Of a stretch of DNA of 64,000 bases, positions 34,121 through 46,165 are shown piece by piece; the stretch's first letter is position 1; every line of letters begins with the position of its first letter. Both the position numbers and the translations under genes were made by a program. Source of the stretch: Amaranthus tricolor. Its lineage: Eukaryota > Streptophyta > Magnoliopsida > Caryophyllales > Amaranthaceae. Below the pieces are notes generated by a model, which was not told the origin of the DNA, ran no database searches, and was given only the letters and a program-made list of their open reading frames with translations. The DNA lies in assembly GCF_026212465.1 (NCBI RefSeq), contig NC_080057.1, forward strand, positions 19,369,462 through 19,433,461, given 5' to 3'.

Positions 34121-34426
34121 GTTTTCATCAAAATGAATTTATATGAAAAGTTCAAATGCTTACGTGTTTTAAACCGCATCATTTAATATAGGCCATATGC
34201 TGCGGTTTTAAACCACATCATTTTTAGTTTTCATCAAAATGAATTTATATGGAAAGTTCAAATGCTTACGTGTTTTAAACCGCATCATTTAATATAGGCC
34301 ATATGCTGCGGTTTTAAACCACATCATTTAATATAGGCAATCTGCTGCTATTACTAATGCTAGGGGTCTAAATCGCAGCTTATTATGGCCAAAAACCCGT
34401 AGCAAATAAGGCTTTTTCTACTAGTG
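34121..34426. mobile_element. Orphan CACTA terminus with 106-bp tandem duplication
   Basis: The right edge (gtagcaaataaggctttttctactagtg) matches the right end of the CACTA element at 45123-50527, and the interior carries the same atgctgcggttttaaacc sub-terminal words. A 106-bp block starting gttttcatcaaaatgaattt is present twice in a row (34121-34226, 34227-34330) with about one mismatch. No left CACTA end or transposase was found nearby, so this is a truncated element. Confidence 0.75.
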
Positions 34427-35973
34427 TTTGTTTATAACTATTTATAATCATTAATCTTTTAATAATTCTGCTTTAATAAAACTAACTTATTTGTGCGTGG
34501 ATTAGATATATAAACTCGTGTAGTTAAAATCTTTTAATATAAGCATTCAAAAAGAAAGGATTTAGCCATTACTATATTCCTTAGCATTTATGACCAAGCT
34601 CATTGGCTTGCACACTTAAAGGGTTGAGTTTAAGGCTGAGCTAGTGCAATCGTTAGTTATTGACAGTATTGCCGCACGGTTTTTACTAGGTAAATAAGTG
34701 AGCCCGTGAAACAATGTATGTATAATGTATATATTAAACGTTTTGATTTATTCAATTGAGAAGTTGAAAATTGTACATACTTTTAATGAATCACATTTAA
34801 ATGTTGTAAAAAATAAAACTATCGCCAAGTCATAAATATTACCAAATCAAATGATTTAAGCAATATAGTAATGTCTAAATCCTTTTTTGTCATCCTAAAA
34901 TGAGACTCATGCACAATCTAAGCTCACATGCATTCTTGTTGTGCTCGTGTCGACCCACATGTCGATCCAATAGTCTATTTATTTCTTTTATCTTTTTTCA
35001 CATATCTACTAATTCGAGTTACAAAGAGTGAATGGTTATATCATATTTGTATACATATAATTTATTTATTCACACTGTCATATATTTACGTGTTATGTAA
35101 TAATCATTTTATATATCGTGCAACGTGTCAAGCTGACTAGGCTAAGCATGTATACCTAATATGTGAGTCTCTCTCATGCCACGAGTCGTGTTGTGCTATT
35201 CCAATTTTTGTTTGCGACCTGTCCACAGCCCACATCTCTAGTTGTCGCGACGTGATGTTTCAAGATTCTAGTCGGATCGTGCCCAAGTTGTGTCATGCTT
35301 GTGCAACCTGTGTGTTAGTTCCGCCCAATTTCGTTTTTAAGAGTATGTATGTCTTACTTTATGACCTAGAGAAAACCTATAGTTTAATCTCGATTGTTTA
35401 GCACATATTTCTAACTAGAGTATACAAAAACATTCAATTTCAAATATCAAATATTTCAAATTAAACGAGTATTTGATTTTAAAGCAAAATAGTTCAGTAA
35501 AATCATACAAATTTATATCATGCCAACAAATTACAAGTAGAAAAATATAAAAACTAAACCCTTAACAAAATCATATTAATTTTTTAATTTGACAGTTATA
35601 TAACTTAATGTTCTAGTTTAAGCCATTACATTATGGCTCATATACTAGATGAAGAACTAGTTTTGACAAGAAACACTCAAACAAGTAATCCTTGTTGTGG
35701 GATTTTTAGACGTCTAATTTTTAATCTTTAGACCATGAACATTGAAGAGGACAAATATATCCTCTTTCCAATTCTATTTTCTTTTCTCCATTTGACACAT
35801 CATTTTCTCTTTCCTCTATATCATTTTTCACTATTTTCATCCTCATCCTCATTCTCTTCCTTTAATTTGTCCAACATCTAAGGGGATACTCTTTAATGCA
35901 TGATAGGAGATATTGATAGGAGATGTTTCAATGCATGAACTGACATGAAGTGACAAGTCCCTGGTGAAATAAA
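34427..35973. other. Intergenic region
   Basis: No gene is supported. The stretch at about 34900-35340 is less AT-rich and contains words such as cgacccacatgtcgatcc and ccacatctcta, which may be an old hAT-like remnant. Confidence 0.4.
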
Positions 35974-36834
35974 TTAATATTCCTTCCTTAATTGGTGTAT
36001 TTGGGCGTTATTTTTAATTGATACCTCCGCTTTCGGAAGGTACTTGTCAGGGCTCCATTTATCAAATTTTCTCATGATATTGAAACAACGCATCAATTGA
36101 AATGAGTTACCGTTATTCGATTTAAGGTAAACTTCAAAGGCACGTTTCTCCATGACTACATCTGATTCTCCATCTTTTTGTGGCATAATTCATAACTGTA
36201 AAAACCTCCACCCATTTTGAAACTTTACCGTTAATTATTATCCCAAAATTGTTGCATGGACTTTGAGGTCTGTTCACGAATTTCCCGAGGATTCTTACAC
36301 TGCACCATCTCAGAATATTTAAAGATTTCCATCCATAACCCGGTCTTTCTTGTATTTGTGTTTCGTACTACATCTCCTCCATCATTGATGTAGCCCTAAA
36401 CAATTTGCATTGTCCTCAGCAACGCTCCAAGCTGCCTTTTGTTTGGTTTTCTCTTTAGCAACGACAAAAAGTTCTCGTGGAACCGCTTCAATATCAACCC
36501 ACTCTATATCCTCAATATGTCTTGCTGCCCTTAATTCTGAAGTCGGATTAGCGTTGTAAGAACCTTTACCGCCCGATGAATGCTACATTTGTTGAGTAAA
36601 ATGTTTAGAAATGGAAAATGATGGAATAATTTTAGAAGATTGTTGAAACGATATATAGATTGGATAAGTTGGATTCATTGGTCTTGGTTGAGAGTCAAAC
36701 CATTGTAAAGCAGCTTGAAATTGAGGATTATTGATGATATTTGAATCAAAATGGGGTATATTTGAGTTATTGTGAGAGTTTGAGTAGTATGAAAAGTTGA
36801 AATTTCTTCCATAACTTGAATTATTTGGATCCAT
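35974..36834 (-). pseudogene. Trihelix/NAM-associated ORF of Harbinger type, broken
   Basis: The minus-strand start is MDPNNSSYGRNFNFSYYSN with a low-complexity N/S-rich N-terminus and FQAALQWFDSQPRP. A middle piece reads KQKAAWSVAEDNANCLGLHQ, a decayed SANT/trihelix helix, then runs into stops and frameshifts. The end includes FEVYLKSNNGNSFQLMRCFN and KFDKWSP, the conserved end of the NAM-associated domain. This family is often mislabelled glutathione S-transferase T3-like and resembles the Myb/SANT ORF of PIF/Harbinger transposons. It is non-functional. Confidence 0.6.
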
Positions 36835-38156
36835 AATTAAGGATATGATAATGTGAATGAAATTATCAACAAGAAAATGAGTTTAGATGAATAATTTTTG
36901 AAAATGGTGCTAAGTATAGAAGAGAGAGAAAAGACCGAAAATTTAAAGCGTGTAAAATATAGGAAAATTTAGGTTCATTTTATAGAGAAAAAAAATAGAG
37001 CTGTTGGTGAAATTATTTTAATATTCTACTTTACTATTTTTTTTAAGACCATTTAAAATAATACCATTGTAAAAAATCAAAGTCAAATACATCCAATCAA
37101 ATTGTGACAAGTGTACCAATTATTGAGACCCAAATCCTTTTTTCCTTTTTTTTTCTCTTTTTTTCAATTGAAACATGTGATTGCTTCTTTTTTTTATTTT
37201 ATTATTATTCTATCCTCTTCTTTGCATCTGCATCCTCTTCATGGAGAGAATCAAGACAGAATTGTTATTTCCTCTATACATTCAAGAAGATAGCTTAAAG
37301 GAGAAAAAGAGTGCTAAGAGGAAGGTAAATCCTCTACAATATTCATGGTCTTATTAAGTTGACATTAAAGGTAAGTCCTTGATTAGAATACTAAAGAAAA
37401 TTACTTTTGTTAAACAACCATAATATTAGGTCTATAGTAGAAAAACTTATCATACATCTCAAATATGAGTGCAATTCTAAACATGGGCGGAGCAAAGGAT
37501 TTCGAAGCCTGGTTTACTTTTTATAAATTTCTAAAGTTGGGGCTTTTATAATTGATAAGAAACATTTTCTTAAACTAAAATAAAAACTCGATCCAATTAT
37601 ATTTTTAAGTACTATAATTAAATAGAAACTCAACTCAATTTCTAACTACTTTAATATTAGTTTCATAAAAATAACCTAATGTTATGTTTGAGAATGATGG
37701 TTTTATTAACAAATATAGATTCAACTGAAATTTATTGTTTGACAAAAAAATTTTAATTTTGATTTGAGTTAATCCACCATTGTTATAAAAAGTGGTTAAA
37801 GATGAGGATTTAAGTATGGCATTTAAAACCTTGCCATTCTCAAATTCTTCATTATAATTTCATAATTGAAATCTACAAATTGAAATGAAATATTTATTTT
37901 CAAACGCATCCTAATTAATTTGTTAAAAATTAAATTTTCATGTCTTATGCTAATACGGAAGAGAAAAAAAAGTAATGGTTGATGGAAAATAATAAAAAAA
38001 GATTAAAAGATTAAAGGATTGAAAAATTAAGAAATAAAATGTTAATAAATTTTAGTGAATATTGATGTTTAATGGATGGGTGGAATTTAAATCATGTAAG
38101 ATAAGATATTTGGAGTTAAAAGTGTGCTTTGGAAATAGTTAGAAGAAAAAAAAATA
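36835..38156. other. AT-rich region with a possible MITE
   Basis: At about 37680-37912, atgtttgagaatgatgg on the left and cattctcaaattc plus ttttcaaacgcatcct on the right suggest a small TIR element. The ends and TSD are not clear. The rest shows nothing. Confidence 0.35.
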
Positions 38157-38170
38157 TACTCCCTCCGTTC
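38157..38170. mobile_element. Left end of a Stowaway-like MITE split by a hAT element
   Basis: tactccctccgttc is the Stowaway end consensus with its TA. The sequence resumes after the hAT insertion as ctccgttccctataaaagtt at 38827. The far end was not located with certainty; tgggactaataagatgact near 40884 has the right character. Confidence 0.5.
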
Positions 38171-38834
38171 TAGACCTGATCATGGGCGGCCCGGCCCGAA
38201 AAAGTGAGGGTTTGGGTACCAAAATATGGCTTGATGGGCGGGTTTTGGCAGAGAATAAGTGCCCCGAATTTTTTTGGGACGGGTTTGGGATTGACGTTTG
38301 GCCCGCGGCCCGGCCCGGCCTGGCCCGGCCCGAAAATTTTAATTATTCGAATTAAATATGACTCTATTTGACTCGATAAAAATACGGATGCTTCTTCCAT
38401 TTCAAAATACTTGCAATATTTTATTTGTTATGAAGTTTGATGTACTAATTCAATTATTAATATTCTTAATTATATGTAATGAAATTTACAAAAGTTATAT
38501 ATTAATAATCTTTGCAATAAAATGAATCAAACAACATATCACTTAATTATATTTCAACTTATAAATAAAAAAAATTAAACAAAGATTAAGAGTAAAGAAT
38601 TAATAATGACATTTTTCTAAGTTGCAATTAATTTGAAACGGAAAAAATAATATTTTAATTTTAGTTTAATTGTATGATACAATTAAATAATATATATTAT
38701 AACATAGGACCGCAAGCCCGCATATTACGGGTTTGGGCAGGAACTTTTAGGCCCGCACTTCGGCTCGGCCCGGCCCACATTAGTGGGCAGTTTTTTTACA
38801 CCCGGCCCGGTGTTTGATCACCTCTACTCCGTTC
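38163..38834. mobile_element. hAT-type element with perfect 8-bp TSD
   Basis: The element 38171-38826 (656 bp) starts tagacctgatcatgggc. The right end reverse-complements to tagaggtgatcaaacac. The TSD ctccgttc is exact at 38163-38170 and 38827-38834, and lies inside a Stowaway end. Both sub-termini are rich in ggcccggccc, in contrast to the AT-rich centre. There is no transposase. Confidence 0.88.
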
Positions 38835-39717
38835 CCTATAAAAGTTCCTACAAGGAATGTTCACAGAAATTAAGAAAAATAGAAAATTTTAGATAGTGGA
38901 TATACTCCTTGTTATTCTTCTAATTAATCTCATTTGACTTTTCACCAATTTTTAGGTAGATGAAATAGGACCACTTAGAAGGAGAGAGAAAGTGCATTAG
39001 TAAATAGCTAACGGTCCTATATCAAATTAATGACTTCCTCAAAAAAATTAATTTACCTCCTATATTCTGAAAATCTGAAAATCTTAAATTTCTAAAAATT
39101 CATAATTTCATAATTTCACAAAAACATAAACATAAAATCAAACGAAGAACAAAAAGATGAATAAAAATCAAACAAAGAACAATAACCTAGTTCTGTCTCA
39201 GACGAAGAACAAGACCAAAAAGATAAAAAATCGAAGCACAAGTAAAATCAAGAACAAAAACCCACAAAATCCACATAAAAAATCATGAACAAAATATCTA
39301 AAAAAAAATAGTGAACAAAACAAAATCCACATAAAAAATTATGAACATAAATCATGAAAAAAAACCCACAAAATAATCATTAACAAATGACCCACAAAAA
39401 TCAAACCTAACATGAACATGCCCGCTAATTAACACGAAGAAGTTGTTAATTTTATTTGACTAAACCACTAAACATAAATAATAAACAAATTACTCACAAT
39501 AATTGAACTTAACAAGAACGAAAAACCTACAATCCAAATTAACAAGAGCAAAAATAAACGAAAACCAAAATACAACCCAGATCTAAAAAATATAACTAAC
39601 CAGATCGAAGCATGCACATGTAGAAAACAAAGAAAATGGAAGAAGAAGCGAGAACATAAAACCCAAATAACGTACCCAAATCGAAGACCAAACGAACCAA
39701 CAAAATCTAAGAACAAA
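38835..39717. other. Adenine-rich spacer
   Basis: The plus strand is very rich in A with repeated words such as aaaaatcaaacaaagaacaa and acataaaaaatcatgaac. It looks like low-complexity drift; no gene is supported. Confidence 0.45.
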
Positions 39718-40528
39718 CCTAGAAGTAGAGATGGCAATGGGTTGAATTTGGATCGGATCCAGATATGTTTTTATTGGTAAGACCCATATATGGATTCGGA
39801 TCCGCGGGTCAAAAATTTTGAGGGCCTAGATCCGAATTCATGGATATTGCGGATCCAGTATCGGATCCCGTTCCAAAACGGGTCTAATTTATTTTTGCAT
39901 GGTTTTTGAATTTTGCATCATATTGAAATTACGATAGAGTTATGTTCATCGAGTAATGATAATAATATATATAACTACACAATCATCAATTATATCGTTG
40001 ATTCTTAAATTAATTTACGTGAATTTAACCCAATTCTAAAGGCTTGTTGCATATCCATTTCATAATTTTGCATGGTGAGCATGAATGCCCTCTCACAGTT
40101 GTATTTATAAAACTAGACTACCTCACATCACATCATTGCATTGCTGCTTAGACAATTACCCCATAACTTCTTTGAACATGTATATAATATACTTTTCCCA
40201 ACTATGTGACTAAATGATTATTAATACAAAGTTGAGTTTCACCACTGTCATAAACTAAAACTTAAGATTATTGATTTGTTTCACTGTCTTTATTAAACAT
40301 AAAGGCTATTGGGCCTCAAATATTTATTTAATAAAAACGGATCTTAAGGATTCACGGGTTCGGATCTGGAAATTTTTAAAACCCGAATTCAGATCCGTCA
40401 ATCTTAAACGGATAAGGATCCGATCCGGATCCAGTGGGTCTAAAATTTTAGGACCCAAATCCACAAAAAGGACCCAGATCCACGGATTCGAGCCGGGTCC
40501 AAGATCCATTGCCATCTCTACCTAGAAG
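39718..40528. mobile_element. hAT-type element with perfect 8-bp TSD
   Basis: The element 39726-40520 (795 bp) starts tagagatggcaatgg and ends with its exact inverse ccattgccatctcta. The TSD cctagaag is exact at 39718-39725 and 40521-40528. Sub-terminal ggatccgatccggatcc-type palindromic words are abundant. There is no transposase. Confidence 0.92.
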
Positions 40529-43500
40529 AACAAGAGAGAGCAAAGAAAATTAGATGGTTAACGTACTGAAATTCGATGAACAAACCCAGAACAACAAGAG
40601 AAAGCAAAGAAAATCAAAAGGTTAGGGTTCTAGGTTGGGTATGAATTGGGGGAGTATGAAGTGGGTAGGGTAAAAAATAATTTAGGGTTATGATTTTACA
40701 AGAAGGGAGGGAAGGGTTAATTTTGATTGGGGTGGTAAATGTAGATTAACGTGTTTAATTAAGAATATGTAGGATTAATAGGGTTTAATAGGGGTTAGTT
40801 GGTTGAGTTTAATAAGGGTATAATTATAATAAGGTAATGTGTGTAAGGGTAATAAGGTAAAAAATACATACTATAAATAAAAATGGGACTAATAAGATGA
40901 CTTAATCTTATTTCAAAATGGGATTAATATGGAGAATACGAGAGATTGTTTGACAAGAAAAAATTAAATTAATACAAATTTGATAGAGGAAGATTAAACT
41001 AACTATAAGAAAATAATTCAATGACAAGAAGTTAAATGACAAGAAAAGTAAATGCCAAAAAGTCTTACAATATTCAAAATTGTGTTCAATGGAGTAGAAG
41101 TTGAAGGAAGCAAGAAGAAAGAAGAAGGAGAAGAGGCTTTTAATCTCCTTGTTTATACTAAAAGAGGTTTAACCTAATTTTTTCTTCTTAATCACTATAA
41201 TTGCCCGCACGAAAATCTAGAAGCAAAAGCCGACTCGACGACCACTTCCACGGCCAGGAAGTCGAGTTAGCTTTTTATGTTGACAATCATAACAAACTTT
41301 GAACGGTCTTCATTTATTGCTCGATTGTTGGAATTGGTATATAATATACCGTTGGAAAGCTATTGAAGTCTAGTTTCCAATGCCGCAAACCTTGCATAAA
41401 TATAATCTTTCAATCAAAATTTATGACCAAAAGAGTGAGCAAATATCAAATTTCATCTTAAAACGTTTGCATGATAAACACTCTTCTACTCTTTTGATTT
41501 TTTCTTTGTAAAACATCTTCAACCAAGCTAAAATTCTTATAGTAAACTCAGTCATCATTAAAATCGTAACAGACTCAAAATTCTTAATCTTAATCTTAAT
41601 CTTCCGATTGATTATTCCGAACTTTCAATTCAAATTTCTAATCCTTTGGTTATCTATTTCAAATCATCTTTAATTTCTAAACCTTTTTCGATTTTGTAAT
41701 TTCTTTCAAATATTAAACTTTTTAAAAATATTATTTTGTTCAAAATCTTTTTATAAGCACTAAAATATTATTTTATTATTTTATAGTACGAAAAGTAAAA
41801 ATTACATTATTATATTCACGGTTTTGTAAAACGTTACGTTATAACTTTCTTCCTTAAACTAACATTACTACTTATTATTTTAACCTTATAACTTTGATTT
41901 AATTATTTTATACAAAAAAATGAGTCGTATTTTTATTATTAACTTTAAGTATAGTTTAAACAAAATTTTCTAAGTAAACTACATATTTTCATGATCAAAT
42001 TTACCCATTATTTTAAAGTATATTCACTTGTACATACTAGAACAAAAATTTGATGAACCAAAATCCTTTCTATAGCAACCCATGATGTTCATCACTTACA
42101 CAAGCTATCACCATTTTCTTACACAAGCTATCACCATTTTCTTAAACAAGCTAACCTTCTTCTACACTTCAAACTCTTACACATTCACTTACACACTCCA
42201 ACTTTTACACATTCACTTACACACTCTAACTCTTACACACTCTAAATCACTTACACAAGTTAGCCTTCTTCTATACTCCTAACACTCTTTTTCATACAAT
42301 CTAATGAACTACAAAGTTGCCAAAACCCATTATAAACACCCTTTTAGCCATGAGATCACTTACACCACAATCATCAAATCTTTCTAACATTCTTTCTTAT
42401 ATTTTCACTTCATTATAATATTACTACCTTAATACCTTTTGTTATTAGTTGAAGAAATTCAAGAAGATGAAGCTTAGAACACTCTTTATTTAGCTTAAAT
42501 CATCATCATTTTGGAGCATTATTGGGTTATTACTTTGGGTACTTAATGTATTATTATTTTTGGAGTTTAGATGTAATTATCTTTGGAGCATTATTATCTA
42601 TCTTAGAGAGTCTTATTTCTGATTATTTTCTCAATTAGTACTTAGTACTAATCCTTGGTGTTAGTATGATATAACTTCTTATCCTACTCTTTTTGCGGAA
42701 TTTTACATTATATTTACTTTATAATATGCAAAGTATGAAATATGCTAATATGTTTTAGTAGGAGTTAGTTTAATGAAATTATGATCAAGATTATATTAAA
42801 TATGTGTATGCTAAAAGTATTTTAGTATGTTAATTTAATAATCTTTGAACAAGTTTAGGAAGTTGGTGCAAAATTATATTCTAGTGATATTAAGTATGAT
42901 TCATGTTATAAACAGTGCTAGTATGTTTATGAGTTATGTGTTACATTAAGAATGTTATTATATTTAATAATTTTTATGTTAGAACTTTATTAATATGTTT
43001 ATGTTAGCCTTCAAATTAGTTTATAAGTTAGTAACTTATTTTATGAACTTATTTTTTATTAAGTATGGTTATATTAAGAATATTGTTATTGTACTTTATT
43101 TTAAGATTTAAGTTTATCCTTAAAGTTATAGTAAATTTCTAAGTTATTGCGTAAAGTTTTTATTTTTTTAAGTGGTTATGTTAATTATTTAAATCTAGGA
43201 TTTAGTATAATAAATGAAATTAAGTCGTTCTTTTTATATGAAAAGGGCCCAAAACACTTATAGGCCATTCGACCACTATCATATAAAAAAAAGAGTTTGA
43301 TTTACTATTTTAAATTATTACAACTATTTTTGTGATAATAATAAAATAACAATTTAAAAAGATATTTTTGAGAAATTTTTATAAGTTATTAAATATTGAA
43401 GTGTTATTCCTTAATTTATGAGATTTCATAATAAAAGTAATTTTTAATCACTATTTAGTAAAAAATATTTTATTTGCTAACTATTTGACTAAAATTTATG

Positions 43501-45122
43501 TAAAATGATGTAAAAGTATTTTTAGTATACTTGCCGCTCAAACTATGTGTGAAATATAGATTTTGTGAGAATACAAGTTTTACTTGTTTTATAATTTGAA
43601 ATATTGACCTTTGTGAAAATTATAAGATTGACTTGTTTTAAAAATAGAAATATTGATTTTTGTGAAATTATAAGTTTTATTTGTTATATAAATAGAATGT
43701 TGATTTTTGCAAACCTAATAAGTTTACTTATTTTTCTAAAGTTGAAATATTGATTTTTGGTGAATTTGTAGAATTTGAAAACTTATCCAAATAATGCAAT
43801 TTAGACTTGAATTTTAATTACAATATTTGATTTTTTTTTTTGAAGAGAATAAAGTTTTATTTATTGTAAAGTTAAAAATGTTGATTTTGGGAACTTATTT
43901 AAAGAGAAATAGATTTTAATAGCTACTTATGGAAAATATTAATTTGAAAACTATTAATAGAATATTAAGTTATTAGTGTGAATTTAGCGAACTATTTAAA
44001 ATAAAGTTATAAATAATGTGTAAAAATTTAATAATGAATGTATAAAGACATAAAGGTTAATTTAACGTTATGATTAAGAATTTTATTAAATAAAAGAGGT
44101 TATCACCTAAGCTGATCAAAGTCAAAGTCAAATTGTACTAATAAAAATGTGATGTACTTGTGTGAATGAATATTGATTGAATGACCCTGATAGTAAGGTA
44201 ATGTTGAACCATGGACCCGCATGTAAAATCCCGGCGCTCGTGTTGGTTGGCACGTAAAATGCAATGTAACACAGGGGGTTAGCTACCTATCCTGTAAAGC
44301 TCGAGCATCAATTGTATTGGAGGGGTGACAACTCCCACCACAGTTAGGGTTTAGGACTACGGTAGTCCTCACCTAACAAGACCCTTAATCAGGTGTCATA
44401 TTGATGTGCTTGTTGATCAGTGATAAACTTGATTAGTGTTGATGCTATGATGCATGGTACGTTTATGAGTATTAACCAAATGAACTTAATTAAGTGTTAA
44501 GATTACCGAATTGTATAAGTGGTAGTAACGTACTTCTGTCAGGATTGAGAATGATATCTTAGTGACTTAAAAGTATGGAACAAAAAAAGAATATGGTAAA
44601 AGTATACGGTGGTGTCAATTAATTATAATTTCGTACTTAAATTATTATTTTGTAAATGTAGCGTATAATTTCCGTATTTTGAGCTGGATAGGAAGTTATG
44701 CTCAGCGTTAAGCACTGACTGATTCAATTGGCTGTCATCCGTATCATGGATGGCAACATTTTGCAGGATTTAGTTCAGGTTCCGATCCAGACCGCAACAA
44801 TTACTATTTATTGAGAACTTAGTTGTTTTTTGTATCTTTATTGATGACTTGATGATAATGTATTTTTTTTTATTTTGAGTAAATAATATTTCTTATTAGA
44901 TGTAATATTTTACTTTTATTTTAAACAGTTTCAGTTTTTATGATTTAAAGTTTTTAACAGTTCGACATGTTGAGACTTTTAGCAATATTTTTGTATTAAA
45001 CATTATTATTAAATGTTAATTATGTATCGAGATTATCACTCCTGTTACAAAAACCCTAAGAATTATGCTTAAAACAATCAAAACAACTCAAAATCAACAT
45101 GAATAACCAAAATGGATAAAGT
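40529..45122. other. Gene-poor region, possible LTR-retrotransposon remnant
   Basis: There are no supported genes in 4.6 kb. A c/t/a-rich stretch of repeated cttacacaagctatcaccat / cacattcacttacacactc words lies at 42090-42260. Less AT-rich islands at 41200-41400 and 44180-44780, and an end-like ctcctgttaca at about 45034-45044, resemble LTR material of Ty3-type elements. I could not find a matching second LTR. Confidence 0.35.
43560..43770. repeat. Minisatellite with ~48-bp period
   Basis: About four diverged units, each ending in gaaatattga and starting tttttgtgaaattataag. Period is 47-50 bp. Confidence 0.6.
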
Positions 45123-45855
45123 CACTAGTGGAAAAAATCACATTTGCTGCGCAAAATATGTTGCGGTTTTAAAAAAAAACAACATAAAATTATTTTGGAA
45201 AAAAAAAAATAAATGTATGATGCGGTTTCCCCGTTGCCCGCAGCAATTAAATGAAGAATCACAAGCATATGCTGCGATTTTCCCTTGCCCGCAACAATTA
45301 ATTAGTATATGTTGCGGTTGTATTTAGCCCCCAGCACATAAGCATTATATAATCCCGCCTTTTAACGTTATACCCTTAAACCCACACGAAGAGTTTTCTT
45401 AAAACACTCGAAAATGGCTGCTACTGTTTCATAAAACATCTTGTTTAAGTTCCATTGTCTTCTTCTAGTGCCATTGTCTCCTTCAATTTCGCATACTGTC
45501 TTCTTGTTCAAGTTCGTTCTTCTTCTTCGAGTTCCTTCTTCTTGTTCAAGTTCCTTAAACCCACACGAAAAACCCACGAACATTACAAAATAAACCCACC
45601 ATTTTCGTTCCTTTTCTTCTTCTTTAACATTTAAAACCCACCATTGTTGCTTCCTTCAAAAACCCACGAAATAAGGGTTTATTCTTGTTCTTCGTCAAGG
45701 TATTATTTTTTCAAGCTTAAATTTAAGTTCTTCAAATTTCATTATATTTTGGGGAATTAGTTTATTTTACACTAATTTTGATTTTGTTTTTCATTATAGG
45801 TTGCATAATCAAATTTAAAAACAACATTATCATATCTATTTACCAAGGTATGTAT

Positions 45856-46022
45856 TGTATATTTGAATGTGAATAATTTACTTGTGTATGTACTTGTATA
45901 TTTGAATGTGAATAATTTTGATTAATTAGGATTTTATGGTAGATTGAATGTGAATAATTTACTAATGTATGTAGTTGTATATTTGAATGTGAATAATTTA
46001 CTTATGTATGTAGTTGTATATT
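45856..46022. repeat. ~44-bp tandem repeat inside the CACTA element
   Basis: Four copies of a unit containing tttgaatgtgaataattta followed by cttatgtatgtagttgtata. They lie between the left end and the transposase start. Confidence 0.75.
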
Positions 46023-46165
46023 ATTAGTTTCTTAATTTTGATTTTTGTGTATTTGATTAAAGAAAATGGTTTTTTTTATTTTTATTTGGGTTAATATGGG
46101 TTAATTATATATGTTAAAAGTTGTGCATTAATTTTGTTTTGAATTAATTAATCACACTAATTACG

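Noticed and set aside
44160..44800. Less AT-rich island as a gene
   Set aside because: No open frame or splice pattern supports coding; it looks more like LTR material.
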